Positions 43,783 through 53,361 are shown, numbered from the stretch's first letter. The stretch is 64,000 nt of DNA from Bradyrhizobium diazoefficiens (GCF_018129965.1 NZ_JAFCKW010000002.1:248001-312000), one strand, 5' to 3'. Numbers and translations: made by a program. The notes: generated from the letters alone by a model not told the origin.

Positions 43783-44498
43783 GCGGCGCGCTACTCAAAA
43801 TCGAACATCTCGAGGTGCGCTATGGCGACCTCATCGGTATCTCCGACGTCTCGCTGGAGGTGCCGGAGGGCAGCGTCGTCGCGCTGCTTGGCTCCAATGG
43901 CGGCGGCAAGACCACGACGCTGAACGCGATTGCCGGGCTCATTCCCGTGCATTCCGGCTCGATCAGCTTTCGCGGCGAGGACATCGCGGGGCAAAAGGCC
44001 TTCGCGATCGTGCGCAAGGGACTGGCGCTGTCGCCGGAGGGGTGGCGGCTGTTCGTGCAACAGAGCGTCGAGAACAACCTCATGCTCGGCGCCACGCCGC
44101 TGCACGACAAGTCGCGCCAGTCCGTCTTGCTCGAACGCGTCTACGAGTTCTTTCCGCGCCTCAAGGAGCGCCGCAACCAGCGCGCGGGCACCATGTCCGG
44201 CGGCGAGCGCCAGATGCTCGCGGTCGGTCGCGCGCTGATGAGCGATCCGAAGCTGTTGATGCTCGACGAGCCCTCGCTCGGCCTTGCGCCGGCGGTGGTG
44301 GAGTCCATGTACGAGACCTTCGGCCGCCTGCATCGCGAGGGCCTCACCATCCTGCTCGCCGAGCAGTCGATCGAACTGGCGCTGGAAGTGTCGGATTTCG
44401 CCACCGTGTTGCAGGTCGGCAAGAGCGTACTGTCGGGCACGGCGGCCGCGCTCGCGGAGGATCCGCAGGTGCAGAAGGCCTATCTCGGGGTGGGGTGA
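43779..44498 (+). CDS. livF: Branched-chain amino acid ABC transporter ATPase LivF
   Basis: 239-residue ATPase: Walker A GSNGGGKTT, signature MSGGERQMLAVGRAL, Walker B LLMLDEPSLGLAP. It overlaps livG by four bases and ends the transporter operon. Its 3' end overlaps the convergent TetR gene by 19 bp, so read-through would make antisense to that regulator. Confidence 0.92.
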   Translation: MSGALLKIEHLEVRYGDLIGISDVSLEVPEGSVVALLGSNGGGKTTTLNAIAGLIPVHSGSISFRGEDIAGQKAFAIVRKGLALSPEGWRLFVQQSVENNLMLGATPLHDKSRQSVLLERVYEFFPRLKERRNQRAGTMSGGERQMLAVGRALMSDPKLLMLDEPSLGLAPAVVESMYETFGRLHREGLTILLAEQSIELALEVSDFATVLQVGKSVLSGTAAALAEDPQVQKAYLGVG

Positions 44499-45166
44499 CC
44501 GGTCTCCGCCTGAAGCAGCAGCAACAGGCAATTGGCGAGCCGTGTCTCCATCTCCTTCGACGACAGCGATAGCGGGCCGGGATCGTTGAGAAGCGCATTC
44601 ACCAGCGTGCCCAGCACGACCTGAAAGCCGAAGGCGATGGCGCGGGTCTTGGCCGCCTTGCGGCCCTCGCCCATGGCCGGCAGCAGGAGAGGGGTGGCGC
44701 GCAGGGTGGTTGCCGTCGCGAGCGCCTTGAACGGTGACCATGTATCCGGGCGGGTGTCGTCGTGTTGCAGGGCGGCGCGGAGCACGCCCTCGTGGCTGCG
44801 CATCCAGGCGATGATGCCGCTGACAATGATCTTGCAGAGCGTGTCGAGGGCCTTGTCCGATGACGGTCGCCTGATCTCGCTCAGTCGCTGCTCGCCATCA
44901 CGCGCGGCCAGCGCCATCAGCGCGTTGAAGTAGGCCTCCTTGCTCTCGAAGCGGCTATAGAAGGCACCGACTGTGGCGCCGACCTCGGTGCAGAGCGCCT
45001 CGATCGACAACTCGGCAAGGCTCCGCGTCCGCAGCATGTCCGCCCCGGCGCGCAGCAGCGCCAGCGTGGTCTCGCGGCTGCGCTTCTGCCGCGACGGGGC
45101 GACCCCGGGCAGGTCGAAATCGCGAGGCTCGGAGGTTTCAGGCGATGGCCGCATCTGCGCTTGCAT
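44480..45166 (-). CDS. TetR/AcrR family transcriptional regulator
   Basis: 228 residues. The HTH (~28-75) reads TTLALLRAGADML, LSIEALCTEVGATVGAFYSRF, SKEAYFNAL. The C-terminal domain is all-helical and typical of TetR ligand domains. It lies divergent to the arylsulfatase across a 107-bp gap containing a strong AT-rich palindrome, so control of the sulfatase and itself is likely. The ligand may be a sulfated or transported compound; this is inference. Confidence 0.9.
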   Translation of the reverse strand: MQAQMRPSPETSEPRDFDLPGVAPSRQKRSRETTLALLRAGADMLRTRSLAELSIEALCTEVGATVGAFYSRFESKEAYFNALMALAARDGEQRLSEIRRPSSDKALDTLCKIIVSGIIAWMRSHEGVLRAALQHDDTRPDTWSPFKALATATTLRATPLLLPAMGEGRKAAKTRAIAFGFQVVLGTLVNALLNDPGPLSLSSKEMETRLANCLLLLLQAETGHPTPR

Positions 45167-45172
45167 CCGGCT

Positions 45173-45204
45173 TAAATCATAACCATAATTCGGATTATAA
45201 TTTA
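45173..45204. promoter_or_regulatory. AT-rich palindromic operator between TetR and arylsulfatase
   Basis: Within an otherwise GC-rich region, 45173-45204 has a core palindrome ATAATtcggATTAT and outer arms TAAAT...ATTTA. The dyad is imperfect across 32 bp. It sits at the shared promoter of two divergent genes, where a TetR dimer (or pair) would bind. Confidence 0.55.
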
Positions 45205-45273
45205 GGCGGGGCTGGGCCGCGGGTCAACCGTGCATCACGCCCGCTGGCAGGCAAAACAGGCAGGGAGGATCGA

Positions 45274-47562
45274 ATGAGCGCAGGCAGTACCACGCCGTTT
45301 CGCGGCACCGTCGGCAGGACGGTGGCGGAGTCGAAACCCTGGTGGCCAGAGGCGGCGAGGCCGCCGGAGGGAGCGCCGAACATCCTGGTCGTGCTGTTCG
45401 ACGACGTCGGCTTCTCCGATTTCGGCTGCTACGGCTCGGCGATCAAGACGCCCACCATCGACAGGCTCGCCGCGGAGGGCCTGCGCTATTCCGGTTTCCA
45501 CACCACGGCGATGTGCTCGACCACGCGCGCGGCGCTGCTCACCGGGCGCAACCACCACTCGGTGGGAGTCGGGTGCCTCGCCAATTTCGATTCCGGCTAT
45601 CCCGGCTATCGCGGCAAGATCGCACGCGAGGCGGGGACGCTCGCCGAGATGCTGCGGGTGCACGGCTATCGCAACTACATGGTCGGCAAGTGGCACGTCA
45701 CGCCGCTCACCGAAAGCGGCGCCACCGGCCCGTTCGACGGCTGGCCGCTCGGCCGCGGGTTCGATCGGTTCTACGGCTTCCTCGATGCGGAGACGGACCA
45801 ATATGCGCCGGAGCTGGTGTCGGACAACACGCATATCGATCCACCGGGCACTTACGCCGACGGCTATCATCTGACCGAGGACCTGATCGACCAGTCGATC
45901 CGCTTCATCGGCGATCACGTCGCCGATCGCCCCGACGTTCCCTGGCTGACCTGGGTCGCGCTCGGCGCTTGCCACGCGCCGCACCAGGCGCCGATGGATA
46001 TCATCCGCAGCTACGACGCCGCCTTCGCGCAGGGGTGGGACGTCGAGCGCGAGCAGCGGCTTGCGCGGCAGAAGGCGATGGGGCTGGTGCCGCCGGACAC
46101 CCGGATGCCGGCGCGCAATGACGGCGTCAAGGCCTGGGAAGAACATTCGGCCGACGAGCGCCGCATCTTCACCCGCCTGCAGGCGGCATTCGCCGGCATG
46201 CTCGACCATTCCGACCGGCATCTGGCGCGGCTGGTTGCGTTCCTGGAGACGGCCGGCATTCGCGACAACACTGTCATCATCGTGATGTCCGACAACGGCG
46301 CGAGCCAGGAGGGCGGGCCGCTCGGCTTCGTCAACGCGATGGGGCCGTTCAACTTCAAGCCGGAGCCGCTGGCGGAGAAGCTCGCCCGCATCGACGACAT
46401 CGGAGGGCCCGACACCCACAGCAATTTCCCGCATGGCTGGGCGATGGCCTCGAACACGCCGCTGCGGCGCTACAAGCAGAACACCCATGGTGGCGGCATC
46501 CGCGATCCCTTCGTCATCAACTGGCCGAAAAAGATCGTGAGCAAGGGTGAGCTGCGCCACCAGTTCGTTCACGCCTGCGATCTTGCTCCGACGCTGCTCG
46601 AGCTGATCGGCATCGAAGCACCGGCGGAGATTGCAGGCTGTCCGCAGATGCCGCTGGAAGGCGAGAGCTTCGCGCGTTCGATCGTGGACGCGTCAGCGCC
46701 CTCGAAAGGCTCGCCGCAATATTTCGAGATGTTCGGCCATCGCGGCCTCTGGCATGCCGGCTGGAAGGCGGTGGCGTTCCATCCGTCGGGCACGCCGTTC
46801 GAGAGCGATAAATGGGAGCTGTTCCATCTCGACGAGGATTTCTCGGAGACCAAAGACCTCGCGGCCGATAAGCCCGAGCGTCTGGCCGCGATGATCGCGA
46901 CATGGTGGGCGGAGGCCGAAAGGCGCAACGTGCTTCCGCTCGACGACCGGTTCGGGCCGCGCTTTGCGGAGAACGCCGCGCGCTTTCACGGTGCGCGCCA
47001 TCACTTCGTGTTCCACGCCGGCATGGGCCACGTGCCGACCGATGTCGCGCCCGACGTGCGCAGCCGCAGCTATACGATCGAGGCGCATGTCGAACTCGGC
47101 GAGCAGGGCGCGGATGGCGTGCTGATCTCGCATGGCGATGCGACGTCGGGCTATAGCCTCTACGTCAAGGACGGCCTGCTGGTGCACGATCTCAATATCG
47201 GCGGCAGCCACCAGATCGTGCGTTCGGACCGCAAGGTTCCGTCAGGTGCACGGCGGCTCGGCGTGCATGTCGAGCGGCTTTTGCGCAAGGAGCCACCGGC
47301 CAAGGGCTCGCGCACCGGCATCACCGCGTACACGCTGCTGATCGACGGCGAGCCGGCCGGATCGCTCCAGACCCAGCTCGGCTTCCACACGCTGATCTCG
47401 TGGTCCGGCCTCGATATTGGCCGTGATCGCGGCAGCCCGGTCTCGCATTACGAGGCGCCGTTCGAATTCGAAGGACAGCTCCTGCGCGTCACGGTCAGCA
47501 TGCACAACGACCAGAAGCTCGACGGCGACGCCGTCGGCAACGCGGAGATGGCGCGGCAGTGA
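45274..47562 (+). CDS. Arylsulfatase (sulfatase family, Cys type)
   Basis: 762 residues hydrolysing sulfate esters. The sulfatase N-terminal LVVLFDDVGFSDFGCYG supplies metal-binding Asp residues, and CSTTRAALLTGR places Cys81 as the residue converted to formylglycine; the third position is Thr instead of the canonical Pro. Later LVAFL and SDNGAS complete the metal site. The last ~170 residues look like a beta-sandwich. No signal peptide is obvious, so it may be cytosolic. ATG 45274 follows GGGAGGAT. Confidence 0.9.
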   Translation: MSAGSTTPFRGTVGRTVAESKPWWPEAARPPEGAPNILVVLFDDVGFSDFGCYGSAIKTPTIDRLAAEGLRYSGFHTTAMCSTTRAALLTGRNHHSVGVGCLANFDSGYPGYRGKIAREAGTLAEMLRVHGYRNYMVGKWHVTPLTESGATGPFDGWPLGRGFDRFYGFLDAETDQYAPELVSDNTHIDPPGTYADGYHLTEDLIDQSIRFIGDHVADRPDVPWLTWVALGACHAPHQAPMDIIRSYDAAFAQGWDVEREQRLARQKAMGLVPPDTRMPARNDGVKAWEEHSADERRIFTRLQAAFAGMLDHSDRHLARLVAFLETAGIRDNTVIIVMSDNGASQEGGPLGFVNAMGPFNFKPEPLAEKLARIDDIGGPDTHSNFPHGWAMASNTPLRRYKQNTHGGGIRDPFVINWPKKIVSKGELRHQFVHACDLAPTLLELIGIEAPAEIAGCPQMPLEGESFARSIVDASAPSKGSPQYFEMFGHRGLWHAGWKAVAFHPSGTPFESDKWELFHLDEDFSETKDLAADKPERLAAMIATWWAEAERRNVLPLDDRFGPRFAENAARFHGARHHFVFHAGMGHVPTDVAPDVRSRSYTIEAHVELGEQGADGVLISHGDATSGYSLYVKDGLLVHDLNIGGSHQIVRSDRKVPSGARRLGVHVERLLRKEPPAKGSRTGITAYTLLIDGEPAGSLQTQLGFHTLISWSGLDIGRDRGSPVSHYEAPFEFEGQLLRVTVSMHNDQKLDGDAVGNAEMARQ

Positions 47563-47572
47563 GTAGACCGGT

Positions 47573-47692
47573 GTCATGCCCCGCGAAAGCGGGGCATCCA
47601 GTACGCCGCGGCCAATCGATTCAATCACCGGTGCTGGTGGAATCCTGGATCGCCCGCCCCAGTGCGCACTTGCGCACAAGGCGGGCGATGAC
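47573..47692. repeat. Composite palindromic intergenic repeat
   Basis: Bounded by GTCATGCC at 47573 and GATGAC ending 47692. It contains hairpins GCCCCGC-gaaa-GCGGGGC (47578-47595) and CGCCCGCC/GGCGGGCG (47651-47658 with 47680-47687), the latter enclosing GTGCGCA/TGCGCAC. This is a Bradyrhizobium-style intergenic repeat of a different class from 12417-12524. It lies between convergent genes and may act as a terminator. Confidence 0.75.
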
Positions 47693-47700
47693 AGTGTGCC

Positions 47701-48264
47701 CTACTTGATCTTGTCGTAGGCGGCCGCAAAATCGCCGAGCGGCATCGGGATCGCGATGGTCTCCTTGGCCATGTTCTGGAAGGAGACCTTCAGCTGCTTG
47801 CCCGAGCGCAGCGCCGCGAGCAGATCGGCCGCGATCGGCGTCGAGACGTAGCAGCCGCGGTTCTCGCAGGTCTGGATCTGGAGGTCGAATGTCTTGCCCT
47901 CGTCGACCTGGAGCTTGGCGCCGACCGGCAGGTTGAGGCCGAGCGGCAATTGCAGCAGCGCGATGGGCGTGCGGGTGTCGGGCGCGATGCGGATGTTGAT
48001 CAGGACGACGGTCTGGCCGGTCTTGGTCAGCACCGCGTTCTGCTCCATCGCGCATTCGAGCGCCGCATCGCGGCTGGCGCTGGTGCAGCGCACGATCCAG
48101 CCGGGCTGCTGGGCCGGTGCACCGTCGGCCTGCGGTTGCGCCGCGGCGGGTGCGGGCTGTGCGGCAGGCGCGGCATTCTTCTTCGCGCCCTGCTGGGCAC
48201 AGGCCGCGCCGGTCGACAAAAGAGCGGCGGCCAGGAGGACGACAAGTCGGGATTGCATGGGCAT
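47701..48264 (-). CDS. Invasion-associated locus B (IalB) family protein
   Basis: 187-residue exported protein. A signal peptide (~1-24, LVVLLAAALLSTGAACA) is followed by an Ala/Pro/Gln-rich linker and an IalB domain starting GWIVRCTS, with paired cysteines (RCTS, LECAM, TCENRGCY). The family is periplasmic or surface-associated in alphaproteobacteria; the link to erythrocyte invasion is from Bartonella and need not apply here. Start 48264, with ATG 48258 possible. Confidence 0.85.
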   Translation of the reverse strand: MPMQSRLVVLLAAALLSTGAACAQQGAKKNAAPAAQPAPAAAQPQADGAPAQQPGWIVRCTSASRDAALECAMEQNAVLTKTGQTVVLINIRIAPDTRTPIALLQLPLGLNLPVGAKLQVDEGKTFDLQIQTCENRGCYVSTPIAADLLAALRSGKQLKVSFQNMAKETIAIPMPLGDFAAAYDKIK

Positions 48265-48327
48265 GACGAAACTGCGTTGGCGTGAACCGGGGCCTCGCTG
48301 TAGCGTCGCGGGGGCCGCGGCGCAAGC

Positions 48328-51300
48328 TTACTCGGCGGCTTCCTTGACGGTGCCATGCTCGGCCGTCTCGTGGCCTTTGCCGTCGCCCGAACGGCCCCAG
48401 CCCGAGAACCAGTTGTTGAGTTCGTCGAGATAGAGATAGACGACGGGCGTCGTGAACAGCGTCAGCGCCTGGCTGACGATCAGGCCGCCGACCATGGCGT
48501 AGCCGAGCGGCTGGCGGATCTCGGCGCCGGTGCCGTGGCCGAGCATCAAGGGTACGCCGCCGAGCAGGGCGGCCATCGTCGTCATCATGATGGGGCGGAA
48601 GCGCAGCAACGCGGCCTGGCGGATCGATTCCTCCGGCGTCTTGTGCTCGTCGCGTTCGGCGGCGATGGCGAAGTCGACCATCATGATGCCGTTCTTCTTC
48701 ACGATGCCGATCAGCAAGATGACGCCGATCAGGGCAATGAGGCTGAACTCGAAGCCCGCCGCCATCAGGATCAACAACGCGCCGACGCCCGCCGAGGGCA
48801 GCGTCGACAGGATCGTGATCGGATGGATGTAGCTCTCGTAGAGAATGCCGAGGATCAGATAGACCACGACCAGCGCGGCGAGGATCAACAGCGGCACGGT
48901 GCCGAGCGATTGCTGGAACGCCTGCGCGGTGCCCTGGAAGCTCGAGTTCAGCGTCGGCGGCGCGCCGAGATCGGCCATCGCTTTCTGCACGGCCTCGGTG
49001 GCCTGTCCGAGCGCGACGCCTTGCGCGAGGTTGAAGCTGATCGTGATCGCCGGGAACTGGCCCTGGTGACTGATCGAGAGCGGGCGGACCGGGTCGGTGC
49101 TCCAGGTCGCGAACGTCGACAGCGGCACCTGGTCGCCGGTCAGCGGCGACTTCAGATAGAGCTTGTTCAGGCTCTCGAGGTCGCCCTGCATCTCCGGCAG
49201 GATCTCCAGGATCACCTTGTAGGTGTTGAGCTGGGTGAAATACTGCGTGACCTGGCGCTGCCCGAAGGCGTCGTACAGCGTGTCGTCGATCAGCTGCGGC
49301 TGGATGCCGTAGCGCGCCGCGGTGTCGCGGTTGATCTTGAGCTGGACCGTGGTTCCCTGCGTCTGCTGGTCGGTAGCGACGTCGCGCAGTTCCGGCAGCG
49401 TCGCCATCTTGGCGAGGATCTTCGGCGCCCAGTCGTTGAGCTCGGTGAGATCGGCGTCCTGCAGGGTGAACTCGAATTGCGTCCGGGTCGGCCGGCCGCC
49501 GAGCCGGACGTCCTGCGCCGCCTGCATGTAGAGGCGGGCGCCGGGCACCTTCTCCAGCTTGGGACGCAGCCGCGCAATGATCTGCTGTGCGGAGGCCTCG
49601 CGCTGGTCACGCGCCTTGAGCGTGATGAACATGTTGCCGTTGTTGCCGGCGCGGCCGCTGCCGCCGATGTTCATCGCCACCGACGCGACGTCGGGATCGT
49701 TCATCACGATCTTGCCGAGCTCGACCTGGCGGCGCTGCATCTCGGCGAACGAAATGTCCTGCGAGGCTTCGGAAGTCGCGGTGATCAGGCCGACGTCCTG
49801 CTGCGGGAAGAAGCCCTTAGGGATCAGCACGAACAGATAGACCGACAGCGCGAGGGTCGCGAAGAAGATGACGAGCGTAGTGCGGCGCCACGCCAGCGCG
49901 TGGTCGAGTCCCCATTCGTAGCCGCGCAGCAGCGCGTCGAAGCCGCGCTCGCTCCACTGGTAGAACTTGCCGTGGGTCACTTCGCCATGCGAGCGCAGGA
50001 AGCGCGAGGCCATCATCGGCGTCAGGGTCAGCGACACGAACATCGAGACGAAGATCGTCATCGCAAGAACGACGGCGAATTCGCGGAACAGTCGTCCGAT
50101 GATGCCGCCCATCAGCAGCAGCGGGATCAGCACCGCGACCAGCGAGATGCTGATCGATACGATCGTGAAGCCGATTTCCTTGGAGCCCCTGAAGGCCGCC
50201 GCCATCGGCGTTTCGCCTTCCTCGATGTAGCGCGTGATGTTTTCCAGCATCACGATGGCGTCGTCGACGACGAACCCGACCGCGATGGTGAGCGCCATCA
50301 GCGACAGATTGTCGAGCGAATAGCCGGCCACCCACATCAGGGCGCAGGCGCCCAGCAGGGCCAGCGGCACGGTGATGGTGGGAATCACCGTCGCCCAGAA
50401 GCTGCGCAGGAAGATGAAGATGACCATGACCACGAGCGCGATGGTCAGGAGCAGCGTGAACTGGACGTCCTCGACCGCGGCGCGGATGGTCGTGGTGCGG
50501 TCGCTGATCACCTCGATCTTGATCGCGGGCGGGATCGCCGCGACCAGGCGGGGCAGCGTCGCCTTGATCCGGTCGACGGTATCGATGACGTTGGCGCCCG
50601 GCTGCTTGAAGATCACCAGGAACACGCCGCGCTTGCCATTGGCCCAGGCGGCCTGCTTGGCATCTTCGGCGCCGCTGACGGCCTGGCCGATGTCGCGAAT
50701 CCGCAGCGGACCGCCGTTGCGATAGGCGATGATGACGTCGTTCCAGTCCTTGGACTGGGTGAGCTGGTCGTTGGCGTAGATCGTGTAGGCGCGCTTCTCG
50801 CCGTCGAGATTGCCCTTGGGGCTGTCGACCGTGGTGATCGCGATCTGGCTGCGCACGTCCTCCAGCGACAGGCCCTTGGCGACGAGCTTGGCCGGGTCGA
50901 TCTGAATGCGGATCGAGGGCTTCTGCTGGCCGCCGATGAAGACCTGCGCCACGCCCGAGAGCTGGCTGATCTGCTGGGCAAGCTGGGCATCGACCGCGTC
51001 GCTGACGCTGGTCAGCGGCATCGTCTCGGACGTCGCCGACAGCAGCAGGATCGGCGCGTCGGCCGGGTTGACCTTGCGGTAGGTCGGCGGCGAGGGAAGG
51101 TTCTTCGGCAACTGGCCGCTGGCGGCGTTGATGGCGCCCTGCACGTCATTGGCGGCGCCGTCGATGCTGCGGTTGAGGTCGAACTGGATGGTGATCGACG
51201 CGGTGCCGAGATAGCTCGTCGACGTCATCTGGGCGATGCCGGGGATCTGGGCGAATTGCCGCTCCAGCGGCTGGGCCACCGACGAGGCCATCGTCTCCGG

Positions 51301-51474
51301 GCTGCCGCCCGGCAGATTGGCCGTGATCTGGATGGTCGGGAAGTCGACCTGGGGAAGCGGCGCGACCGGCAGCAAGGGATAGGCGACGAGACCGACGAAG
51401 AGGATGCCGGCCATCAGCAGCGAGGTGCCGATGGGATAACGGATGAAAGGTGCCGAAATCCCGCCCGCGTTCAT
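48328..51474 (-). CDS. RND multidrug efflux permease, MdtB/MdtC type
   Basis: 1048-residue inner-membrane antiporter, starting MNAGGISAPFIRYPIGTSLL as in MdtB/C. TM4 carries VGFVVDDAIVMLENI with the paired Asp proton relay, and the periplasmic PLLPVAPLPQVDFPTIQI is family-typical. Only one permease is present, unlike the two-permease MdtBC arrangement. It is coupled to the adaptor upstream by a four-base overlap. It is separate from the 9-12 kb pump and less than 50% similar by eye. Confidence 0.94.
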   Translation of the reverse strand: MNAGGISAPFIRYPIGTSLLMAGILFVGLVAYPLLPVAPLPQVDFPTIQITANLPGGSPETMASSVAQPLERQFAQIPGIAQMTSTSYLGTASITIQFDLNRSIDGAANDVQGAINAASGQLPKNLPSPPTYRKVNPADAPILLLSATSETMPLTSVSDAVDAQLAQQISQLSGVAQVFIGGQQKPSIRIQIDPAKLVAKGLSLEDVRSQIAITTVDSPKGNLDGEKRAYTIYANDQLTQSKDWNDVIIAYRNGGPLRIRDIGQAVSGAEDAKQAAWANGKRGVFLVIFKQPGANVIDTVDRIKATLPRLVAAIPPAIKIEVISDRTTTIRAAVEDVQFTLLLTIALVVMVIFIFLRSFWATVIPTITVPLALLGACALMWVAGYSLDNLSLMALTIAVGFVVDDAIVMLENITRYIEEGETPMAAAFRGSKEIGFTIVSISISLVAVLIPLLLMGGIIGRLFREFAVVLAMTIFVSMFVSLTLTPMMASRFLRSHGEVTHGKFYQWSERGFDALLRGYEWGLDHALAWRRTTLVIFFATLALSVYLFVLIPKGFFPQQDVGLITATSEASQDISFAEMQRRQVELGKIVMNDPDVASVAMNIGGSGRAGNNGNMFITLKARDQREASAQQIIARLRPKLEKVPGARLYMQAAQDVRLGGRPTRTQFEFTLQDADLTELNDWAPKILAKMATLPELRDVATDQQTQGTTVQLKINRDTAARYGIQPQLIDDTLYDAFGQRQVTQYFTQLNTYKVILEILPEMQGDLESLNKLYLKSPLTGDQVPLSTFATWSTDPVRPLSISHQGQFPAITISFNLAQGVALGQATEAVQKAMADLGAPPTLNSSFQGTAQAFQQSLGTVPLLILAALVVVYLILGILYESYIHPITILSTLPSAGVGALLILMAAGFEFSLIALIGVILLIGIVKKNGIMMVDFAIAAERDEHKTPEESIRQAALLRFRPIMMTTMAALLGGVPLMLGHGTGAEIRQPLGYAMVGGLIVSQALTLFTTPVVYLYLDELNNWFSGWGRSGDGKGHETAEHGTVKEAAE

Positions 51475-52640
51475 TCCTGTCGTACCTTGTTCTGGGTTGG
51501 ATCCGAGTTCGCCACCGCCGTCGAGACCAGGCTGCCGGGCTGCACCTTGAACTGGCCGCCGGTGATGACCTGCTGCCCCGGGGTCAGCCCTTCATCGATG
51601 ACCGAACGGCCGTCGATGGCGAAGCTGACCTTGATCTTGTGCACCTCGGCCTTGTTGTCCTGATTGACGGTGTAGGCGTAGAGACCGTTGGTCGAATGCT
51701 GAACCGCGTCGTCCGGAACCACGGTCGCGTCCTTCAAGGTGCGAACCAGAAGGCGCGTCGACACCGACTGGCCTGGCCACAACGCGTGGTCCTTGTTGTC
51801 AAACACCGCCTTCAGCCGAATAGTCCCGCTGGTCGTGTCGACCTGGTTGTTGATGACCGCAAGCTTGCCTTCGGCCAGCGTCTTCTTCCCGTCAGTCGTG
51901 AACGCGATCACCTTGAGGGCGCCGGCCTTCTGGCCCTCGCTGATATAGGGCAGCTGATCTTCCGGCGCGGTGAAGATCACCGAGATCGGCTCGACCTGCG
52001 AGATCGTGACGATGCCGGTCTGCGTCGAGGCGTTGACGATGTTGCCGATATCGACCTGGCGCAGGCCGGCAACACCGGTGATCGGCGCTTTGACCTGGGT
52101 GTAGTCGAGCTGGGTCTGGGCGTTGGCGATGGAGGCTTCGTCGGCGGCGATCTGGGCGGTGAGCTGGGCGACGGTGGAGCGCTGGGTGTCGGTCTGCTGG
52201 CGCGTGGCGAATTCGCCGAGCTTGGTGTAACGCTGCAAGTCAAGATTGGCGTTGGCGAGATTGGCCTCGTCCTGCTGTTTCTTCGCCTTGGCCTGATCGA
52301 GAGCGGCCTGGAAAGGTCGCGGATCGATCTCGACCAGAAGATCGCCCTGGTTGACGATCTTGCCCTCAGTAAAGGCAATCTTGTCGATCTGGCCGTCGAT
52401 TCGAGTCCGGACCTGTACGGTGTTGAAGCCCGAAACCGTGCCGAGGCCGGTCAAATAGACCGGGAAGTCGACTTTCTCGACCGCTGAAACGCTAACGGGG
52501 ACGGCGGGACGCGGCGACGCCTTCTGGACGGTCTGGGATTTTCCGCTCTCGGCGGCGCCGTATTTCTGCCAGCCATAGTAGCCCGCGGAGGCCACGGCCG
52601 CGATGATCAGAATCCAGAGGATCGGCCGTGATGTCTTCAT
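51471..52640 (-). CDS. RND efflux periplasmic adaptor, MdtA type
   Basis: 389 residues. N-terminal anchor (~7-24), lipoyl half VQVRTRIDGQIDKIAFTEG, helical hairpin (~105-165; QAKAKKQQDEANLANANLDL), second lipoyl half APITGVAGLRQVDIGNIV, and barrel and membrane-proximal domains. ATG 52640 chosen from the start of the anchor; earlier ATGs at 52652 and 52667 lack better ribosome sites. It is the promoter-proximal gene of the pump operon. Confidence 0.92.
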   Translation of the reverse strand: MKTSRPILWILIIAAVASAGYYGWQKYGAAESGKSQTVQKASPRPAVPVSVSAVEKVDFPVYLTGLGTVSGFNTVQVRTRIDGQIDKIAFTEGKIVNQGDLLVEIDPRPFQAALDQAKAKKQQDEANLANANLDLQRYTKLGEFATRQQTDTQRSTVAQLTAQIAADEASIANAQTQLDYTQVKAPITGVAGLRQVDIGNIVNASTQTGIVTISQVEPISVIFTAPEDQLPYISEGQKAGALKVIAFTTDGKKTLAEGKLAVINNQVDTTSGTIRLKAVFDNKDHALWPGQSVSTRLLVRTLKDATVVPDDAVQHSTNGLYAYTVNQDNKAEVHKIKVSFAIDGRSVIDEGLTPGQQVITGGQFKVQPGSLVSTAVANSDPTQNKVRQE

Positions 52641-53017
52641 GTCGGCTCGCATGCCCAAGGCTGTCAATTATGGGCCAATCATAGGCTTCCAGCGTGCTTG
52701 TATAATACACGCCAAGTTCGGGTGTAAACAGCACTATCGACCGAGAATCCTAAACAATTGGAAAGCTTTGCACTGCCTGGGCAACCCTTTGGCGCGCCGG
52801 TGTGCAGTGCTGCATTTTCCCATGGTGAACGATCAGCGAGCAAAGTTTGTGCAATGCTCGGAGGTGGTGTGGGCGGCACATCGCGTTGCCAGCGCCGCCT
52901 GCTCTGACGGTGAGCGCGGCGGTCCGCGTGAGAAACTTTCTAAATCGCCGGCGTGGCGTTTCGGTTGTCAGGAAATTCTGCATCGGTCATATCGGCCCGC
53001 CACAACGGGAGCGCAGG
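52641..53017. promoter_or_regulatory. Divergent promoter region of MdtA-type pump
   Basis: About 375 bp without a supported gene. A perfect TGTAT-A-ATACA palindrome (52699-52709) lies upstream of the pump; on the minus strand a TTTACA box about 17 bp from TTATAC gives a sigma-70-like promoter. The palindrome could be an operator. ORFs in this gap lack ribosome sites. Confidence 0.35.
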
Positions 53018-53257
53018 ATGGACGAACTGAACGGCAAGCTGATCGCGTGTCAGATTCTGATCACGGGTCTGATCGCGCGCGTCGCCAACGAGCAGCGCGA
53101 TCCCTTGCGCTTCCTCACCGACTTCCGCGACGAGATCAAAGCCGTCGTTGGCGGCGTCAACATCGCCGGCATGGACAATTCCGATCGGGTGCGCGCGGTC
53201 GCGCAGAAAACCGTCGATGAATTGTTCTCGCTCATGAAGCCGCCGAGCAGCGATTGA
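53018..53257 (+). CDS. Hypothetical protein, 79 aa
   Basis: Soluble helical protein starting MDELNGKLIACQILITG and containing DPLRFLTDFRDEIKAVV. GGGAG lies about eight bases before the ATG. It has no membrane segment or known motif. It is upstream of the iron operon but separated by the iron boxes, so probably independent. Confidence 0.6.
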   Translation: MDELNGKLIACQILITGLIARVANEQRDPLRFLTDFRDEIKAVVGGVNIAGMDNSDRVRAVAQKTVDELFSLMKPPSSD

Positions 53258-53321
53258 TATCTCGCGCGAGGCTGTTTTTCGCGGGATTTTCACGCAATTT
53301 TGAGAACGACTCCAATCTCGG

Positions 53322-53361
53322 TTTAGAACCGTTTCAAACTGCAGATTAGAATCGTTTTGAT
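53322..53361 (+). promoter_or_regulatory. Two Irr-like iron control elements before the iron operon
   Basis: Copies TTTAGAACCGTTTCAAA (53322-53338) and ATTAGAATCGTTTTGAT (53345-53361) are 23 bp apart and share nTTAGAAnCGTTT. The first resembles the rhizobial ICE motif TTTAGAA-n3-TTCTAAA bound by Irr, with an imperfect right half. Position about 105-145 bp before the receptor start supports iron control. Confidence 0.5.

Noticed and set aside
41223..44741. Several long minus-strand frames opposite the Liv transporter genes
   Set aside because: All lie opposite genes with intact permease or ATPase motifs; no ribosome sites or families.
48355..51663. 1102-codon open frame on the plus strand
   Set aside because: It is exactly antisense to the RND permease, which has unmistakable motifs. 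The translated plus frame is low-complexity (Arg, Asp, Gln, His-rich), the usual shadow of GC-rich coding DNA.
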